From assembly GCF_024330105.1 (NCBI RefSeq), contig NZ_JANDHW010000005.1, positions 186,001-250,000 on the forward strand: DNA of 64,000 nt. Reading direction: 5' to 3'. Both the position numbers and the translations under genes were made by a program. Of this stretch, positions 38,918 to 48,911 are shown piece by piece. Positions within the stretch are counted from its first letter, which is position 1. Each line of letters opens with the position of its first letter. The stretch comes from Coprobacter tertius (lineage in GTDB: Bacteria; Bacteroidota; Bacteroidia; Bacteroidales; Coprobacteraceae). Under the pieces are notes generated by a model that searched no databases, was not told the DNA's origin, and saw nothing but the letters and a program-made list of their open reading frames with translations.

Positions 38918-40765
38918 TTACTCTACCGTTACGGATTTAGCCAAATTACGGGGCTGATCTACATCCCGGCATTTATTTACCGCAATAAAATAGGCCAATA
39001 ACTGTAAAGGCACAGAGGTTACAATCGGAGCATATTCCTCTACGGTTTCGGGTACTTCGATACAATAATCGGCAATATTACAAACCAACGTATCACCTTC
39101 GGTAACGATAGCAATTACCTTACCTTTACGCGCTTTTATTTCCTGTATATTACTAATTGTCTTCTCATAAATACGATCGGTAGTCGCTATCGCTACCACA
39201 GGCATCTCATTATCTATAAGAGCAATAGGTCCGTGCTTCATCTCTGCCGCCGGATAACCTTCAGCATGAATATATGAAATTTCCTTTAATTTAAGAGCTC
39301 CTTCCAAAGCTGCCGGATAATTATATCCACGACCGAGATAAATAAAATTATGAGCATAAGTAAAGATTTTCGACAGTTCTTTTATATCATCGGTTTTTTC
39401 AAGTACTTTTTTCAGTTTCTCTGGTAATTCCTGTAAATGTTTTACCATCGATTCGAACTTCTCTTTTGTAATTGTACCTTTTTCCCGGGCTATCGTAAGT
39501 GCGAGCATCGACAAAACCGTCACTTGCCCTGTAAACGCTTTTGTAGAAGCTACCCCGATTTCAGGACCTACATGAATGTACGAACCCGAATCGGTTGCCC
39601 GAGCAATAGAAGAACCCACCGCATTACAGATACCATATATAAAAGCCCCTTTAGATTTAGCAAGTTCCACAGCAGCCAATGTATCGGCTGTCTCTCCCGA
39701 CTGAGAAATAGCAATTACAATATCGGTATCGGTAATCACCGGATCTCGATAACGAAACTCCGATGCATATTCCACCTCTACCGGAATACGACAAAACTCT
39801 TCGATAAGATGCTCACCAATAAGACCGGCGTGCCACGAAGTACCACAGGCGACGATAATAATACGGGATGCATTTATAAATTTCCCCTTATTGTCGATCA
39901 CGCCAGAAAGTACGACATTATTTCCCTCTACATTTATACGTCCCCTTATGCAATCCATAATAGTTTTCGGCTGCTCATAAATCTCTTTCAACATAAAATG
40001 AGGATATCCTCCTTTTTCGAGTTGACTCAAATTCATAGCCAGTTTTTTTATTTCGGGCGTTACCGTTACATTATTTAAATTAACTACTTTCAAAGGCTCA
40101 TTCCTATTTATTACAGCAATCTCCTCATCATTCAAATACACAACCTCATCGGTATATTCTACAATAGGAGTTGCATCGGATGCCAGAAAAAACTCATTTT
40201 TACCGATACCAATCACCAAAGGACTACTTTTTCGGGCAGCAATAATCGTATCGGAATTTCCCTTTTCAATCACAGCCAGCGCATAAGCTCCTACAACCTG
40301 ATGCAAAGCCAATTGCACAGCCGTACATAAATCTACCCGATTAGTCTTTTGAACATATTCGATAAGATATACGATAACTTCGGTATCGGTAGAACTTCTG
40401 AAAACATAACCTTTACTCTCGAGTTCGGCACGGATAACCGAATAATTTTCAATAATTCCATTATGTATCAAAGCTAGATTTTCCGTCTGAGAATAATGCG
40501 GATGCGCATTTGCATCATTAGGTTCTCCATGGGTCGCCCAGCGAGTATGGGCAATTCCGATTGTCCCGGATATATCTTTCGACTGAGAAAACCGCTCGAG
40601 ATCCGAAACTTTTCCCTTAGTTTTATACACATTCAATTTTTTTCCTCCATCCGTGATCAATGCCAACCCGGCACTATCATACCCTCGATACTCCAACCGG
40701 TGAAGACCTTTGATCAGGATCGGATAAGCCTCCTGATTACCAATATAACCTACAATTCCACACAT
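38918..40765 (-). CDS. glmS: Glutamine-fructose-6-phosphate aminotransferase
   Basis: Makes glucosamine-6-phosphate, the first committed step to UDP-GlcNAc for peptidoglycan and LPS. Cys2 of MCGIVGYIG is the N-terminal nucleophile of the glutaminase domain; HTRWATHGEPND is the glutamine site. Two SIS domains follow (CGTSWHAGLIGEHLIEE; ISQSGETADT), ending in the expected DQPRNLAKSVTVE. 615 residues is typical. It starts 25 bases after the PurF-like gene, so they are probably co-transcribed. Confidence 0.97.
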   Translation of the reverse strand: MCGIVGYIGNQEAYPILIKGLHRLEYRGYDSAGLALITDGGKKLNVYKTKGKVSDLERFSQSKDISGTIGIAHTRWATHGEPNDANAHPHYSQTENLALIHNGIIENYSVIRAELESKGYVFRSSTDTEVIVYLIEYVQKTNRVDLCTAVQLALHQVVGAYALAVIEKGNSDTIIAARKSSPLVIGIGKNEFFLASDATPIVEYTDEVVYLNDEEIAVINRNEPLKVVNLNNVTVTPEIKKLAMNLSQLEKGGYPHFMLKEIYEQPKTIMDCIRGRINVEGNNVVLSGVIDNKGKFINASRIIIVACGTSWHAGLIGEHLIEEFCRIPVEVEYASEFRYRDPVITDTDIVIAISQSGETADTLAAVELAKSKGAFIYGICNAVGSSIARATDSGSYIHVGPEIGVASTKAFTGQVTVLSMLALTIAREKGTITKEKFESMVKHLQELPEKLKKVLEKTDDIKELSKIFTYAHNFIYLGRGYNYPAALEGALKLKEISYIHAEGYPAAEMKHGPIALIDNEMPVVAIATTDRIYEKTISNIQEIKARKGKVIAIVTEGDTLVCNIADYCIEVPETVEEYAPIVTSVPLQLLAYFIAVNKCRDVDQPRNLAKSVTVE

Positions 40766-40790
40766 ATATAACTAAATATAATCTCTCTTT

Positions 40791-42680
40791 TCACAATCGT
40801 TTCTGGTATGCACCTTCCATGTAATTGATAAAAGCATTATTTACCAATCTATTCCCTCCCGGAGTCGGATAATCACCCGAGAAATACCAATCTCCCGGAT
40901 AACCGGGAATTGCTTCATGCAACCCCTCAAGTGTCTGGTAAACAATTTTTACTTCAGCCTGAGTTCCTTCCGGTGTAAGCATACGTGCTATCTTTTCCGA
41001 TATTTCCCCTTGAGTAAAAGGGGCATACAGTTCTTTTACGTAATTTATAATTTTTTCTTTAGGTAGCTCCTGTTGTGCTTTCGACTTCCGATAAACATCC
41101 TCGAGTAAACCTTCCATATTTCGTTCTTTTATCAGTTCGACCGTTGCCCTGAACGCAATAAACTCACTCATACGCGACATGTCTATACCATAACAATCGG
41201 GATATCTGACTTGCGGCGAAGACGAAACGATTACTATCTTTTGGGGATGCAGTCTGTCCAATATTTTAATGATGCTTTGTTTCAATGTCGTACCCCGTAC
41301 AATACTATCATCTATAACAACCAAATTATCTTCACCGGGGATCACGGTTCCGTAAGTCACATCATATACATGAGCTGCAAGGTCGTCCCGTGTATCGCCT
41401 TCGGCAATAAACGTACGTAACTTTATATCTTTTATAGCTACCTTTTCAGATCGTACCCGCAACGATAATAATTTTTTAAGCTCTTCTTCACTCATCTGCG
41501 TACCATACTTACCGATCTGCTCACGTTTATATTCATTAAGCCGTTCTTCCAAACCTTCGAGCATACCGTAAAAAGCGACTTCCGCCGTATTGGGTATAAA
41601 AGAAAATACAGTATGTTCTATATCCTTCTCTACACTTTTCAATATGGGTTCTACCAAACGATGTCCCAACCGTTTCCGCTCCCGATATATATCGGCATCA
41701 CTCCCCCTCGAAAAATAAATTCTTTCAAACGAACAGGCACTATAGTTTTTAGCCGGTACAATTTGTTTTACCGATACTTCTCCATTTTTAGTTACGATAA
41801 TACTTTCTCCGGGAAATAATTCTTTTACCTGACCAATATCGATATTCATCGCTGTTTGTATTACAGGGCGTTCCGAAGCAACCACGACAATTTCGTCATC
41901 AGAATAATAAAAGGCAGGACGGATACCTCTCGGATCACGGAATGAAAACAGATCTCCACTACCGGTCAAACCACATATCACATATCCCCCATCCCATATC
42001 TGCGACGATTTTTTAAGAATAGCGGCAATATCAATATGGTCTTCTATTTTTCGGGTCAGTTCAATTCCCCGGTAACCTTCAGACTTAAATTTATCATAAA
42101 GTCGCTGATTCTCCATATCGAGTTCATGTCCAATTTGCTCGAGAATTATAAATGTGTCGGCATAATTCCTCGGATGCTGGCCTTCGGAAACAATCTTCTC
42201 GAATATCTCATCGACATTCGTCATATTAAAATTTCCGCAAAGAGTAAGATTACGAGATCGCCAATTGTTACGGCGTAAAAAAGGATGCACATAAGAAAGG
42301 CCTGATTTCCCTGTAGTGCTGTATCGCAAATGCCCCATATAAAGTTCACCTGCAAAAGGAAGATGTTGTGACGCCCATTCAGCGTCGGTCTGATGGTGAG
42401 AAACAGATGCGATTTTAGCATGTATATTTGAAAAAATTTCCTGAATAGCGCCTGTTCCCAATGCTCTTTCCCTGAAAATATATTCTTCTGCAGGACGGGC
42501 ATCCAATTTTACACAGGCTAATCCGGCTCCTTCCTGTCCACGGTTATGCTGTTTCTCCATCAGCAGATAAAGCTTGTTCAACCCATACAAGTAAGAACCG
42601 TATTTCTCCTGAAAATAAGATAACGGTTTCAACAACCTTACCATAGCTATTCCGCACTCGTGTTTAATAACTTCTGTCAT
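40791..42680 (-). CDS. purF: PurF-like amidophosphoribosyltransferase, long form
   Basis: Expected to transfer glutamine ammonia to PRPP, the first step of purine synthesis. The Ntn-type glutaminase nucleophile is Cys9 (HECGIAMVRLL), so an eight-residue propeptide would have to be removed. The PRPP-binding loop is VVIDDSIVRGTTLKQ. At 629 residues it is about 120 longer than the E. coli enzyme, with extra sequence in the glutaminase half and at the C-terminus. Heads a unit with glmS. It may be a paralogue with a modified role rather than the only PurF; this cannot be settled from the window. Confidence 0.85.
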   Translation of the reverse strand: MTEVIKHECGIAMVRLLKPLSYFQEKYGSYLYGLNKLYLLMEKQHNRGQEGAGLACVKLDARPAEEYIFRERALGTGAIQEIFSNIHAKIASVSHHQTDAEWASQHLPFAGELYMGHLRYSTTGKSGLSYVHPFLRRNNWRSRNLTLCGNFNMTNVDEIFEKIVSEGQHPRNYADTFIILEQIGHELDMENQRLYDKFKSEGYRGIELTRKIEDHIDIAAILKKSSQIWDGGYVICGLTGSGDLFSFRDPRGIRPAFYYSDDEIVVVASERPVIQTAMNIDIGQVKELFPGESIIVTKNGEVSVKQIVPAKNYSACSFERIYFSRGSDADIYRERKRLGHRLVEPILKSVEKDIEHTVFSFIPNTAEVAFYGMLEGLEERLNEYKREQIGKYGTQMSEEELKKLLSLRVRSEKVAIKDIKLRTFIAEGDTRDDLAAHVYDVTYGTVIPGEDNLVVIDDSIVRGTTLKQSIIKILDRLHPQKIVIVSSSPQVRYPDCYGIDMSRMSEFIAFRATVELIKERNMEGLLEDVYRKSKAQQELPKEKIINYVKELYAPFTQGEISEKIARMLTPEGTQAEVKIVYQTLEGLHEAIPGYPGDWYFSGDYPTPGGNRLVNNAFINYMEGAYQKRL

Positions 42681-43159
42681 CTTTCATAACTTTGTTTATA
42701 AAACGAAACGTGCAACTTTTTGCTCAGCAAAGAGAGTGTTTTTTGTCATTTTATAAAAGTTTTTATACATGTTTTTTGTGGGTCCGAACACTTTTTAACG
42801 ATAAAAACACCTTTTAATAACGCATTATAACTATTCAGTTTACAAGGCTATTATCACAATATAATTTATTATATACAATCGGATTGTCCCTTTTTACCGA
42901 TTAAGACGAACTATTCTTCTTATAACTCTATACATCCAAACATAAGAAATGTTTCACTTAAAAAATAACCCATACTACAAGCAAATAAGCTTATAACCAG
43001 ATTATATAACTATTTTCACAAAAAGTTTTCTTCGTTGCATATCGCATTAAAAAAACGGTTACGGAAACCGGACAGGTACCATCAGAAATTGTGAAAACGT
43101 GAAACGAGAAACATGAACTAAAACTATATCCCGCCTTTGTTCCGTAACCGATCTGATCA
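42681..43159. other. Gap between the PurF-like gene and glnA
   Basis: 479 AT-rich bases without a gene. Holds the glnA terminator (43056-43150). One exact minus-strand -7 match (CAAACATA, 42937-42944) could serve the PurF-like gene but would give a leader of about 250 bases. No riboswitch aptamer was recognised by eye. Confidence 0.5.
43056..43150 (-). terminator. Terminator of glnA with an unusually long loop
   Basis: Perfect 11-bp inverted repeat (CGGTTACGGAA / TTCCGTAACCG; arms 43140-43150 and 43056-43066) followed by TTTTTTT on the minus strand, starting 10 bases past the glnA stop. The loop is 73 bases. Confidence 0.65.
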
Positions 43160-45349
43160 TCATCTGATAAACAATAATTCTCTGTACTTCGGCAACGGCC
43201 ACATTTCGTTATCCACCACCAGTTCGAGTTTATCGATATGGTAGCGTATTTCGTCGAGAAACGGAGCTACCGTATCATGATAAGCAATTGCTTTCTCCCG
43301 CTTGCCATCTATTTTATTTGCGACTTTTCGCGCTTCGACCATTTTATGAACCTTTTCTTTAATAATCAGAAGATGACCGGCAATCTTTTCGATCACCTCC
43401 ATATCCTGCTCGGCAATAAGATCTACTTTCTCAGCCGGGAAAAGACTTTTAATTTTAAACACATTATCGAGTAATAGCGACTGATATCGGGTAGCTACCG
43501 GAACGATATGATTGATGGCCAGATCTCCCAGTACGCGAGCCTCTATCTGTATTTTTTTAGCATATATTTCCCATTTCACCTCATTGCGTGCATATAATTC
43601 TACTTTACTCAGCACTCGAGTATCAGTAAACATTTTTACACTTTCGGGAGAAAGATAACTATCGTAAATAAGGGGAACACTGGTTTTGCAATCGAGTCCC
43701 CTGCGAGCGGCTTCGGCTTTCCACTCTTCACTATATCCGTTCCCATCGAAAAGGATGTTTTTCGACTCGTTAATGTATTCCCGCACAATTGAAAGGATGG
43801 CATGTTCTTTCTTCTCTCCTTTTACAATCAAATCATCTACTTTTCTTTTAAATTCCTGCAACTGATAAGCAACAGCAGCATTCAGCGCAATCATTGCTGA
43901 TGCACAGTTTGCCAACGATCCCACAGCTCTGAATTCAAACCGGTTTCCTGTAAATGCAAACGGAGAGGTCCGGTTACGATCGGTATTATCTCTCAACAAT
44001 TGGGGTATTTGAGCAACTCCGAGGCTAAAACCTTCTTTACCGGAAAATTTTACGACGTCATCACCGGTCGTGGTAACCAGTTTATCGAGTATTTCGCTCA
44101 CTTGCTTACCCATAAAGATAGAAATAATCGCAGGAGGAGCTTCATTCGCCCCGAGCCGATGAGCATTCGTAGCAGAAGCTATACTGGCTTTTAATAATCC
44201 GTTATGTCGATAAACGGCTGTCATTACATTCACGATAAATGTAATAAACTGCAGATTTTCCGACGGAGTTTTTCCGGGAGCAAATAATAAAACCCCAGTA
44301 TCGGTTCCTAATGACCAGTTATTATGTTTACCCGAACCATTTACACCTTTAAAAGGCTTTTCATGAAGCAATACCCTGAAATTATGCCGTCGGGCCACTT
44401 TCCTCATTACACTCATCAGTAATAGATTGTGATCGTTTGCAAGGTTTACTTCTTCGAATATGGGAGCAAGTTCAAATTGATTGGGTGCCACCTCATTATG
44501 CCGGGTTTTAGTAGGTATACCTAATTTTTGACATTCGATTTCGAGCTCACGCATAAAAGCTGTCACACGACTGGGAATAGCACCGAAATAATGATCTTCG
44601 AGCTGTTGGTTTTTCGCACTGTCGTGTCCCATCAATGTACGATCGGTAAGAACGAGATCGGGGCGTGCGGCATATAAAGATTCATCAACGAGAAAATATT
44701 CCTGCTCCCAACCTAAATACGAATACACTTTTTTTACTTTGGGATCGAAATATTTACACACTTCTGTGGCTGCTTTATTCACACTATTAAGCGCTTTCAG
44801 CAAAGGAGTCTTATAATCGAGCGATTCACCCGTATAAGAAATAAAAATAGTCGGAATGCACAATGTCCCATCAACGATAAAGGCCGGAGAGGAAGGATCC
44901 CATGCCGAATAACCACGGGCCTCGAAAGTATTACGTATCCCCCCGTTAGGAAAACTCGATGCATCTGGTTCCTGCTGGATAAGTAATTTTCCCGAAAATT
45001 CTTCCACCACACCCCCTTTACCGTCATGTTCGATAAAAGCATCGTGCTTTTCAGCGGTTCCGTCTGTCAAAGGATGAAACCAATGCGTATAATGGGTAGC
45101 CCCCATTTCTAGAGCCCATTTTTTCATTCCTTCAGCGACACTGTCTGCAATTTCCCGATTCAAAGGAACTCCGTTATCTATCACGTCCACCAAAGCATCG
45201 TATATTTTCTTAGGCAGATACCGAAACATTTTTTCCCGGTTAAATACATATTTCGCAAAATACTCGGAAGGACGTTCAGACGGTTCTTCCACTCCGACGG
45301 CTTTATGTTTGAAAGCCTCCTCTACCACTTTAAATCTTAACATTGACAT
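43160..45349 (-). CDS. glnA: Type III glutamine synthetase
   Basis: Makes glutamine from glutamate, ammonia and ATP. The 729-residue length and motifs (GKHNNWSLGTDTG, RHNEVAPNQFELAPIFEEVN, FTGNRFEFRAVGS) mark the GSIII (GlnN) class typical of Bacteroidetes, not the 450-residue GSI. N-terminal FAKYVFNREKMFRYLP is also class-specific. It lies 34 bases after dapL and looks like the last gene of dapF-dapL-glnA, ended by a strong hairpin. Confidence 0.97.
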   Translation of the reverse strand: MSMLRFKVVEEAFKHKAVGVEEPSERPSEYFAKYVFNREKMFRYLPKKIYDALVDVIDNGVPLNREIADSVAEGMKKWALEMGATHYTHWFHPLTDGTAEKHDAFIEHDGKGGVVEEFSGKLLIQQEPDASSFPNGGIRNTFEARGYSAWDPSSPAFIVDGTLCIPTIFISYTGESLDYKTPLLKALNSVNKAATEVCKYFDPKVKKVYSYLGWEQEYFLVDESLYAARPDLVLTDRTLMGHDSAKNQQLEDHYFGAIPSRVTAFMRELEIECQKLGIPTKTRHNEVAPNQFELAPIFEEVNLANDHNLLLMSVMRKVARRHNFRVLLHEKPFKGVNGSGKHNNWSLGTDTGVLLFAPGKTPSENLQFITFIVNVMTAVYRHNGLLKASIASATNAHRLGANEAPPAIISIFMGKQVSEILDKLVTTTGDDVVKFSGKEGFSLGVAQIPQLLRDNTDRNRTSPFAFTGNRFEFRAVGSLANCASAMIALNAAVAYQLQEFKRKVDDLIVKGEKKEHAILSIVREYINESKNILFDGNGYSEEWKAEAARRGLDCKTSVPLIYDSYLSPESVKMFTDTRVLSKVELYARNEVKWEIYAKKIQIEARVLGDLAINHIVPVATRYQSLLLDNVFKIKSLFPAEKVDLIAEQDMEVIEKIAGHLLIIKEKVHKMVEARKVANKIDGKREKAIAYHDTVAPFLDEIRYHIDKLELVVDNEMWPLPKYRELLFIR

Positions 45350-45383
45350 AGCAGATATTTTTATAGAACTTTTTTTATCCTGA

Positions 45384-46616
45384 TTAAATCTTCCATGTTT
45401 TCAACCGGTCGATCGCCTCGAGCGTATCCTCGTATTTTCCGAATGCCGTAAGACGCAAATAACCTTCTCCCGAGGGGCCGAAACCTACTCCGGGAGTACC
45501 CACGATATGACGTTCGAACAACAACCTGTCAAAAAATTTCCACGAAGAAATGCCTTTCGGCGTTTTTACCCATATATAAGGAGCATTCACTCCTCCGAAT
45601 ACTTCAAGACCGATCGCTTTCAGATTATCATATAAAAGTCGTGCATTACGCATATAATAACTGATATTCGCTTTTACCTCTGCCTTTCCTTCGGGAGTAT
45701 ATATCGCTTCGGCCGCACGCTGCACGATATATGCAGTACCATTAAATTTCGTACATTGCCTACGATTCCATAGCTGGTTAAGGCCGACTTTATCTCCCGC
45801 AAAATTAAAAGCTTTCAATTCTTTGGGAATAACTGTATAGCCGCATCTTAAGCCTGTGAAACCGGCAGTTTTAGAAAAACTCCGAAACTCGATAGCAACC
45901 TGTTTAGCTCCTTTTATTTCATAAATGCTATGCGGCACGTCTTCTTCTTGTATAAAAGCCTCGTAAGCCGAATCGAAAAGGATAAGTATATTATTATTTA
46001 TCGCATAATTCACCCATTTTTTTAATTCTTTCCGATTGAGTGCCGTTCCGGTAGGATTATTAGGATAACAGAGATAAATCACATCAGGACGAACCTCGGG
46101 AAATTCAGGTATAAAATTATTTCCGGCATGACAGGGTATATATATGATATTACTCCAAAAACCGTTATTTTGTAATTCACCGGCACGGCATCCCATCACA
46201 TTCGAATCTATATAAACGGGATATACAGGATCGGTCACAGCTACCCGGTTATCTTTACTCAAAATATCCCCTATATTACCCGTATCGCTTTTCGCCCCGT
46301 CATTTACAAAAACTTCATCCGGATCGAGACTTATTCCGCACGATTCGTAATCATTTTTAATAATTGCATCTATCAGAAACCGATATCCCTGTTCAGGACC
46401 GTACCCCCTGAAAGTCTCGATATTCCCCATTTCATCTACTGCCTTATGCAACGCTTTTATTACTGCACTGGGCAATGGCTGGGTTACATCTCCGATTCCG
46501 AGTCTGATTACTTTTGCTTCAGGGTGTATCACTTTAAAAGTATTTACTTTTTTAGCAATCTCACTGAAAAGATAACTTTCTGAGAGTTTAAGAAATTGTT
46601 CGTTAATCAGTGCCAT
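45384..46616 (-). CDS. dapL: LL-diaminopimelate aminotransferase
   Basis: PLP enzyme that converts tetrahydrodipicolinate straight to LL-diaminopimelate, bypassing the succinylase/acetylase steps. 410 residues; [20 protein letters not shown] and [16 protein letters not shown] are DapL hallmarks; the PLP Lys is in [16 protein letters not shown]. It follows dapF by 22 bases, and the product of DapL is the substrate of DapF, so the two act in sequence. Confidence 0.96.
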   Translation of the reverse strand: MALINEQFLKLSESYLFSEIAKKVNTFKVIHPEAKVIRLGIGDVTQPLPSAVIKALHKAVDEMGNIETFRGYGPEQGYRFLIDAIIKNDYESCGISLDPDEVFVNDGAKSDTGNIGDILSKDNRVAVTDPVYPVYIDSNVMGCRAGELQNNGFWSNIIYIPCHAGNNFIPEFPEVRPDVIYLCYPNNPTGTALNRKELKKWVNYAINNNILILFDSAYEAFIQEEDVPHSIYEIKGAKQVAIEFRSFSKTAGFTGLRCGYTVIPKELKAFNFAGDKVGLNQLWNRRQCTKFNGTAYIVQRAAEAIYTPEGKAEVKANISYYMRNARLLYDNLKAIGLEVFGGVNAPYIWVKTPKGISSWKFFDRLLFERHIVGTPGVGFGPSGEGYLRLTAFGKYEDTLEAIDRLKTWKI

Positions 46617-46638
46617 ATCTCAATATAATTTCACGTTT

Positions 46639-47478
46639 CTATCCTTTATAAGGCCATTCCCCTTCAAAAACAAGTTCTGCCCCACCCGTCATATATACAT
46701 GGTTGTCAAACTCTTTCCATTCAATCTCAAGATCGCCTCCGAGAAGATGCAAAACAGCATTCCGATGCGAAAACCCGTTTAAAACCGCCGCTACAAGCGA
46801 AGCGCATGCTCCGGTACCGCAAGCATATGTTTCTCCCGATCCTCTTTCCCATACTCTCATATACAAACTTTCGGGAGAATCAACTTTTACAAATTCTACA
46901 TTTGTGCATTCGGGAAAAAGAGGATTACATTCGATCTGTTTGCCTAAAGTATGTAAATCACGGTTCGAAAAGTCATCCATAAAAATAATCACATGAGGAT
47001 TTCCCATCGACACACAAGTAATGTTGAAAATCTCATTCCCTATCGAAAACGGCTGCCCTATGACAGAAGCACCCGTTTTCTTGACAGGAATTTTTTCAGG
47101 AGACAAAACAGGCTCTCCCATGTCAACACACACACTTTCGACTTTTTTATTTTTTATACGCAATGTCAATATCTTTGTACCGGCCTTCGTTTCGAGCATT
47201 ATCTTTTTCTTCTTTGTCAAGCCTCTTTCATATACATATTTACCGACACAACGAGAAGCGTTACCACACATTTCGGCCTCCGATCCATCAGCGTTGAACA
47301 TTCTCATCCCGAAATCGCAAGATTCCGACGGCAATATGAGTACGATTCCATCCGAACCGATCCCGAAATGACGATCACTCATTTCTTTAGCCAGTACTCC
47401 CGGATTCGCGATTTCCTCTTCAAAACCATTCAGATATATGTAATCGTTTCCGGCACCCTGCATTTTCACAAACCTCAT
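46639..47478 (-). CDS. dapF: Diaminopimelate epimerase
   Basis: Converts LL- to meso-diaminopimelate for lysine and peptidoglycan. Two active-site Cys motifs are present: MCGNASRCVGKY and ACGTGACAS. N-terminus MRFVKMQGAGNDYI is canonical; 279 residues is normal. First gene of dapF-dapL-glnA; its promoter shares 19 identical bases with that of the DUF5606 gene. Confidence 0.97.
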   Translation of the reverse strand: MRFVKMQGAGNDYIYLNGFEEEIANPGVLAKEMSDRHFGIGSDGIVLILPSESCDFGMRMFNADGSEAEMCGNASRCVGKYVYERGLTKKKKIMLETKAGTKILTLRIKNKKVESVCVDMGEPVLSPEKIPVKKTGASVIGQPFSIGNEIFNITCVSMGNPHVIIFMDDFSNRDLHTLGKQIECNPLFPECTNVEFVKVDSPESLYMRVWERGSGETYACGTGACASLVAAVLNGFSHRNAVLHLLGGDLEIEWKEFDNHVYMTGGAELVFEGEWPYKG

Positions 47479-47539
47479 ATTAATTATCTTTTAGGCAACT
47501 AAAAATAATATAAATCATCTTTTTGTCACTATTTTGACA

Positions 47540-47547
47540 CAAAAATA
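47540..47547 (-). promoter_or_regulatory. -7 box of dapF-dapL-glnA
   Basis: Minus-strand TATTTTTG, exact TAnnTTTG match, 62 bases upstream of dapF. It sits in ATTTTGACACAAAAATAAT (47531-47549), which recurs upstream of the DUF5606 gene. Confidence 0.55.
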
Positions 47548-47744
47548 ATCATAATGACATTTTTAATCTTCGAATTATATACAAAAAAATAAATAAAAAT
47601 ACTATCGATTACGATTTTACTTACTTAATCTTAATCCACAATACACATTGTCAATTTTTATTACATAATAGTATCAAATTGTTATTAATACAGAAAAACA
47701 CAAAAATAATGTCGAACAAATCCTTTTTTCACTGACTTTTTATT

Positions 47745-47752
47745 TAACTTTG
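47745..47752 (+). promoter_or_regulatory. -7 box of carAB
   Basis: TAACTTTG, exact TAnnTTTG match, predicting a leader of about 58 bases before the carA ATG. Confidence 0.6.
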
Positions 47753-47816
47753 TACGGTTTTTACGATAGAAACCATTTTTTTCGAGATCATTATAATACT
47801 TATATATCTATCGTAT

Positions 47817-48890
47817 ATGCATAAAAACAGAAATGTTTCTCTTATTTTAAGCGACGGAACCGTCTTTAATGGCCAATCATTCGGTTATGAGAAAGCCGCA
47901 GCGGGAGAAGTCGTTTTCAGTACAGCCATGACGGGGTATCCCGAAAGTCTCACAGATCCCTCTTATTCCGGACAAATTTTGGTAACGACTTTTCCTCTGA
48001 TCGGAAATTATGGTGTTCCACCCCGTTCGACAAACGACAACAAGTTATCTGCATTTTACGAATCGGAGAAAATACATGCCGAAGGCATTATTATCTCCGA
48101 TTATTCGTTTGAATACAGCCATTGGAATGCCCATCGCAGTCTTTCGGATTGGTTGAAGGACGAAAAAGTCGCTGGAATATACGGAATAGACACCCGGGAA
48201 CTCACCAAGAAGCTACGAGAAAACGGCTCAATGAAAGGGAAAATCGTTTTTGACAACGTCACCGAAATTGATTTCATAGACCCCAATAAAATCAATCAGG
48301 TCGCTAAAGTAAGTTGTAAAGAAGTTATCACTTACGGAAACGGTCATAAAAAAATCGTTTTGGTCGACTGCGGTGTAAAACACAACATCATACGCTGTCT
48401 CCTCAAACGCAATGTAACAGTCATCCGTGTTCCATGGGATTACGATTTCAACACCCTCGACTATGACGGACTCTTTATTTCCAACGGCCCTGGAGATCCC
48501 GATATGTGTGAAATAACAGTAGAGAATATTCGGAAAGCTATGGAAAAAGAAAAACCGATTTTCGGTATTTGTATGGGAAACCAGCTTCTATCAAAAGCCG
48601 GAGGAGCAAAAATATACAAATTAAAATACGGCCACCGAAGTCATAACCAACCCGTAAGAATGGAAGGTACGAACCGCTGTTTCATCACATCTCAAAATCA
48701 CGGCTTCGCAGTAGATAACACTACTTTAGGAGACGATTGGGAACCGCTTTTTACCAATATGAACGATGGTACCAACGAAGGAATACGCCATAAAACAAAA
48801 CCGTTTTTCTCGGCACAATTCCATCCTGAAGCCGCCAGTGGACCTACCGACACAGAATTCCTCTTCGATGAATTCGTAAAAATGTTATAA
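47817..48890 (+). CDS. carA: Carbamoyl-phosphate synthase small subunit
   Basis: Glutaminase subunit that supplies ammonia to CarB for carbamoyl phosphate (arginine and pyrimidine synthesis). N-terminal CPSase domain (TAMTGYPESLTDPSYSGQI) and C-terminal class I amidotransferase with Cys252 (FGICMGNQLL) and His336-Glu338 (FHPEAASGP). 357 residues is normal. carB follows after 21 bases. Confidence 0.97.
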   Translation: MHKNRNVSLILSDGTVFNGQSFGYEKAAAGEVVFSTAMTGYPESLTDPSYSGQILVTTFPLIGNYGVPPRSTNDNKLSAFYESEKIHAEGIIISDYSFEYSHWNAHRSLSDWLKDEKVAGIYGIDTRELTKKLRENGSMKGKIVFDNVTEIDFIDPNKINQVAKVSCKEVITYGNGHKKIVLVDCGVKHNIIRCLLKRNVTVIRVPWDYDFNTLDYDGLFISNGPGDPDMCEITVENIRKAMEKEKPIFGICMGNQLLSKAGGAKIYKLKYGHRSHNQPVRMEGTNRCFITSQNHGFAVDNTTLGDDWEPLFTNMNDGTNEGIRHKTKPFFSAQFHPEAASGPTDTEFLFDEFVKML

Positions 48891-48911
48891 ACCGAAAAAG
48901 GATAAAGAACG

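Larger units (their letters stand above)
47479..47816. other. Divergent promoter region, dapF and carA
   Basis: 338 AT-rich bases. Contains the dapF -7 box (47540-47547, minus) and the carA -7 box (47745-47752, plus). No aptamer, ARG-box-like or PyrR-like element was recognised by eye. Confidence 0.6.
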
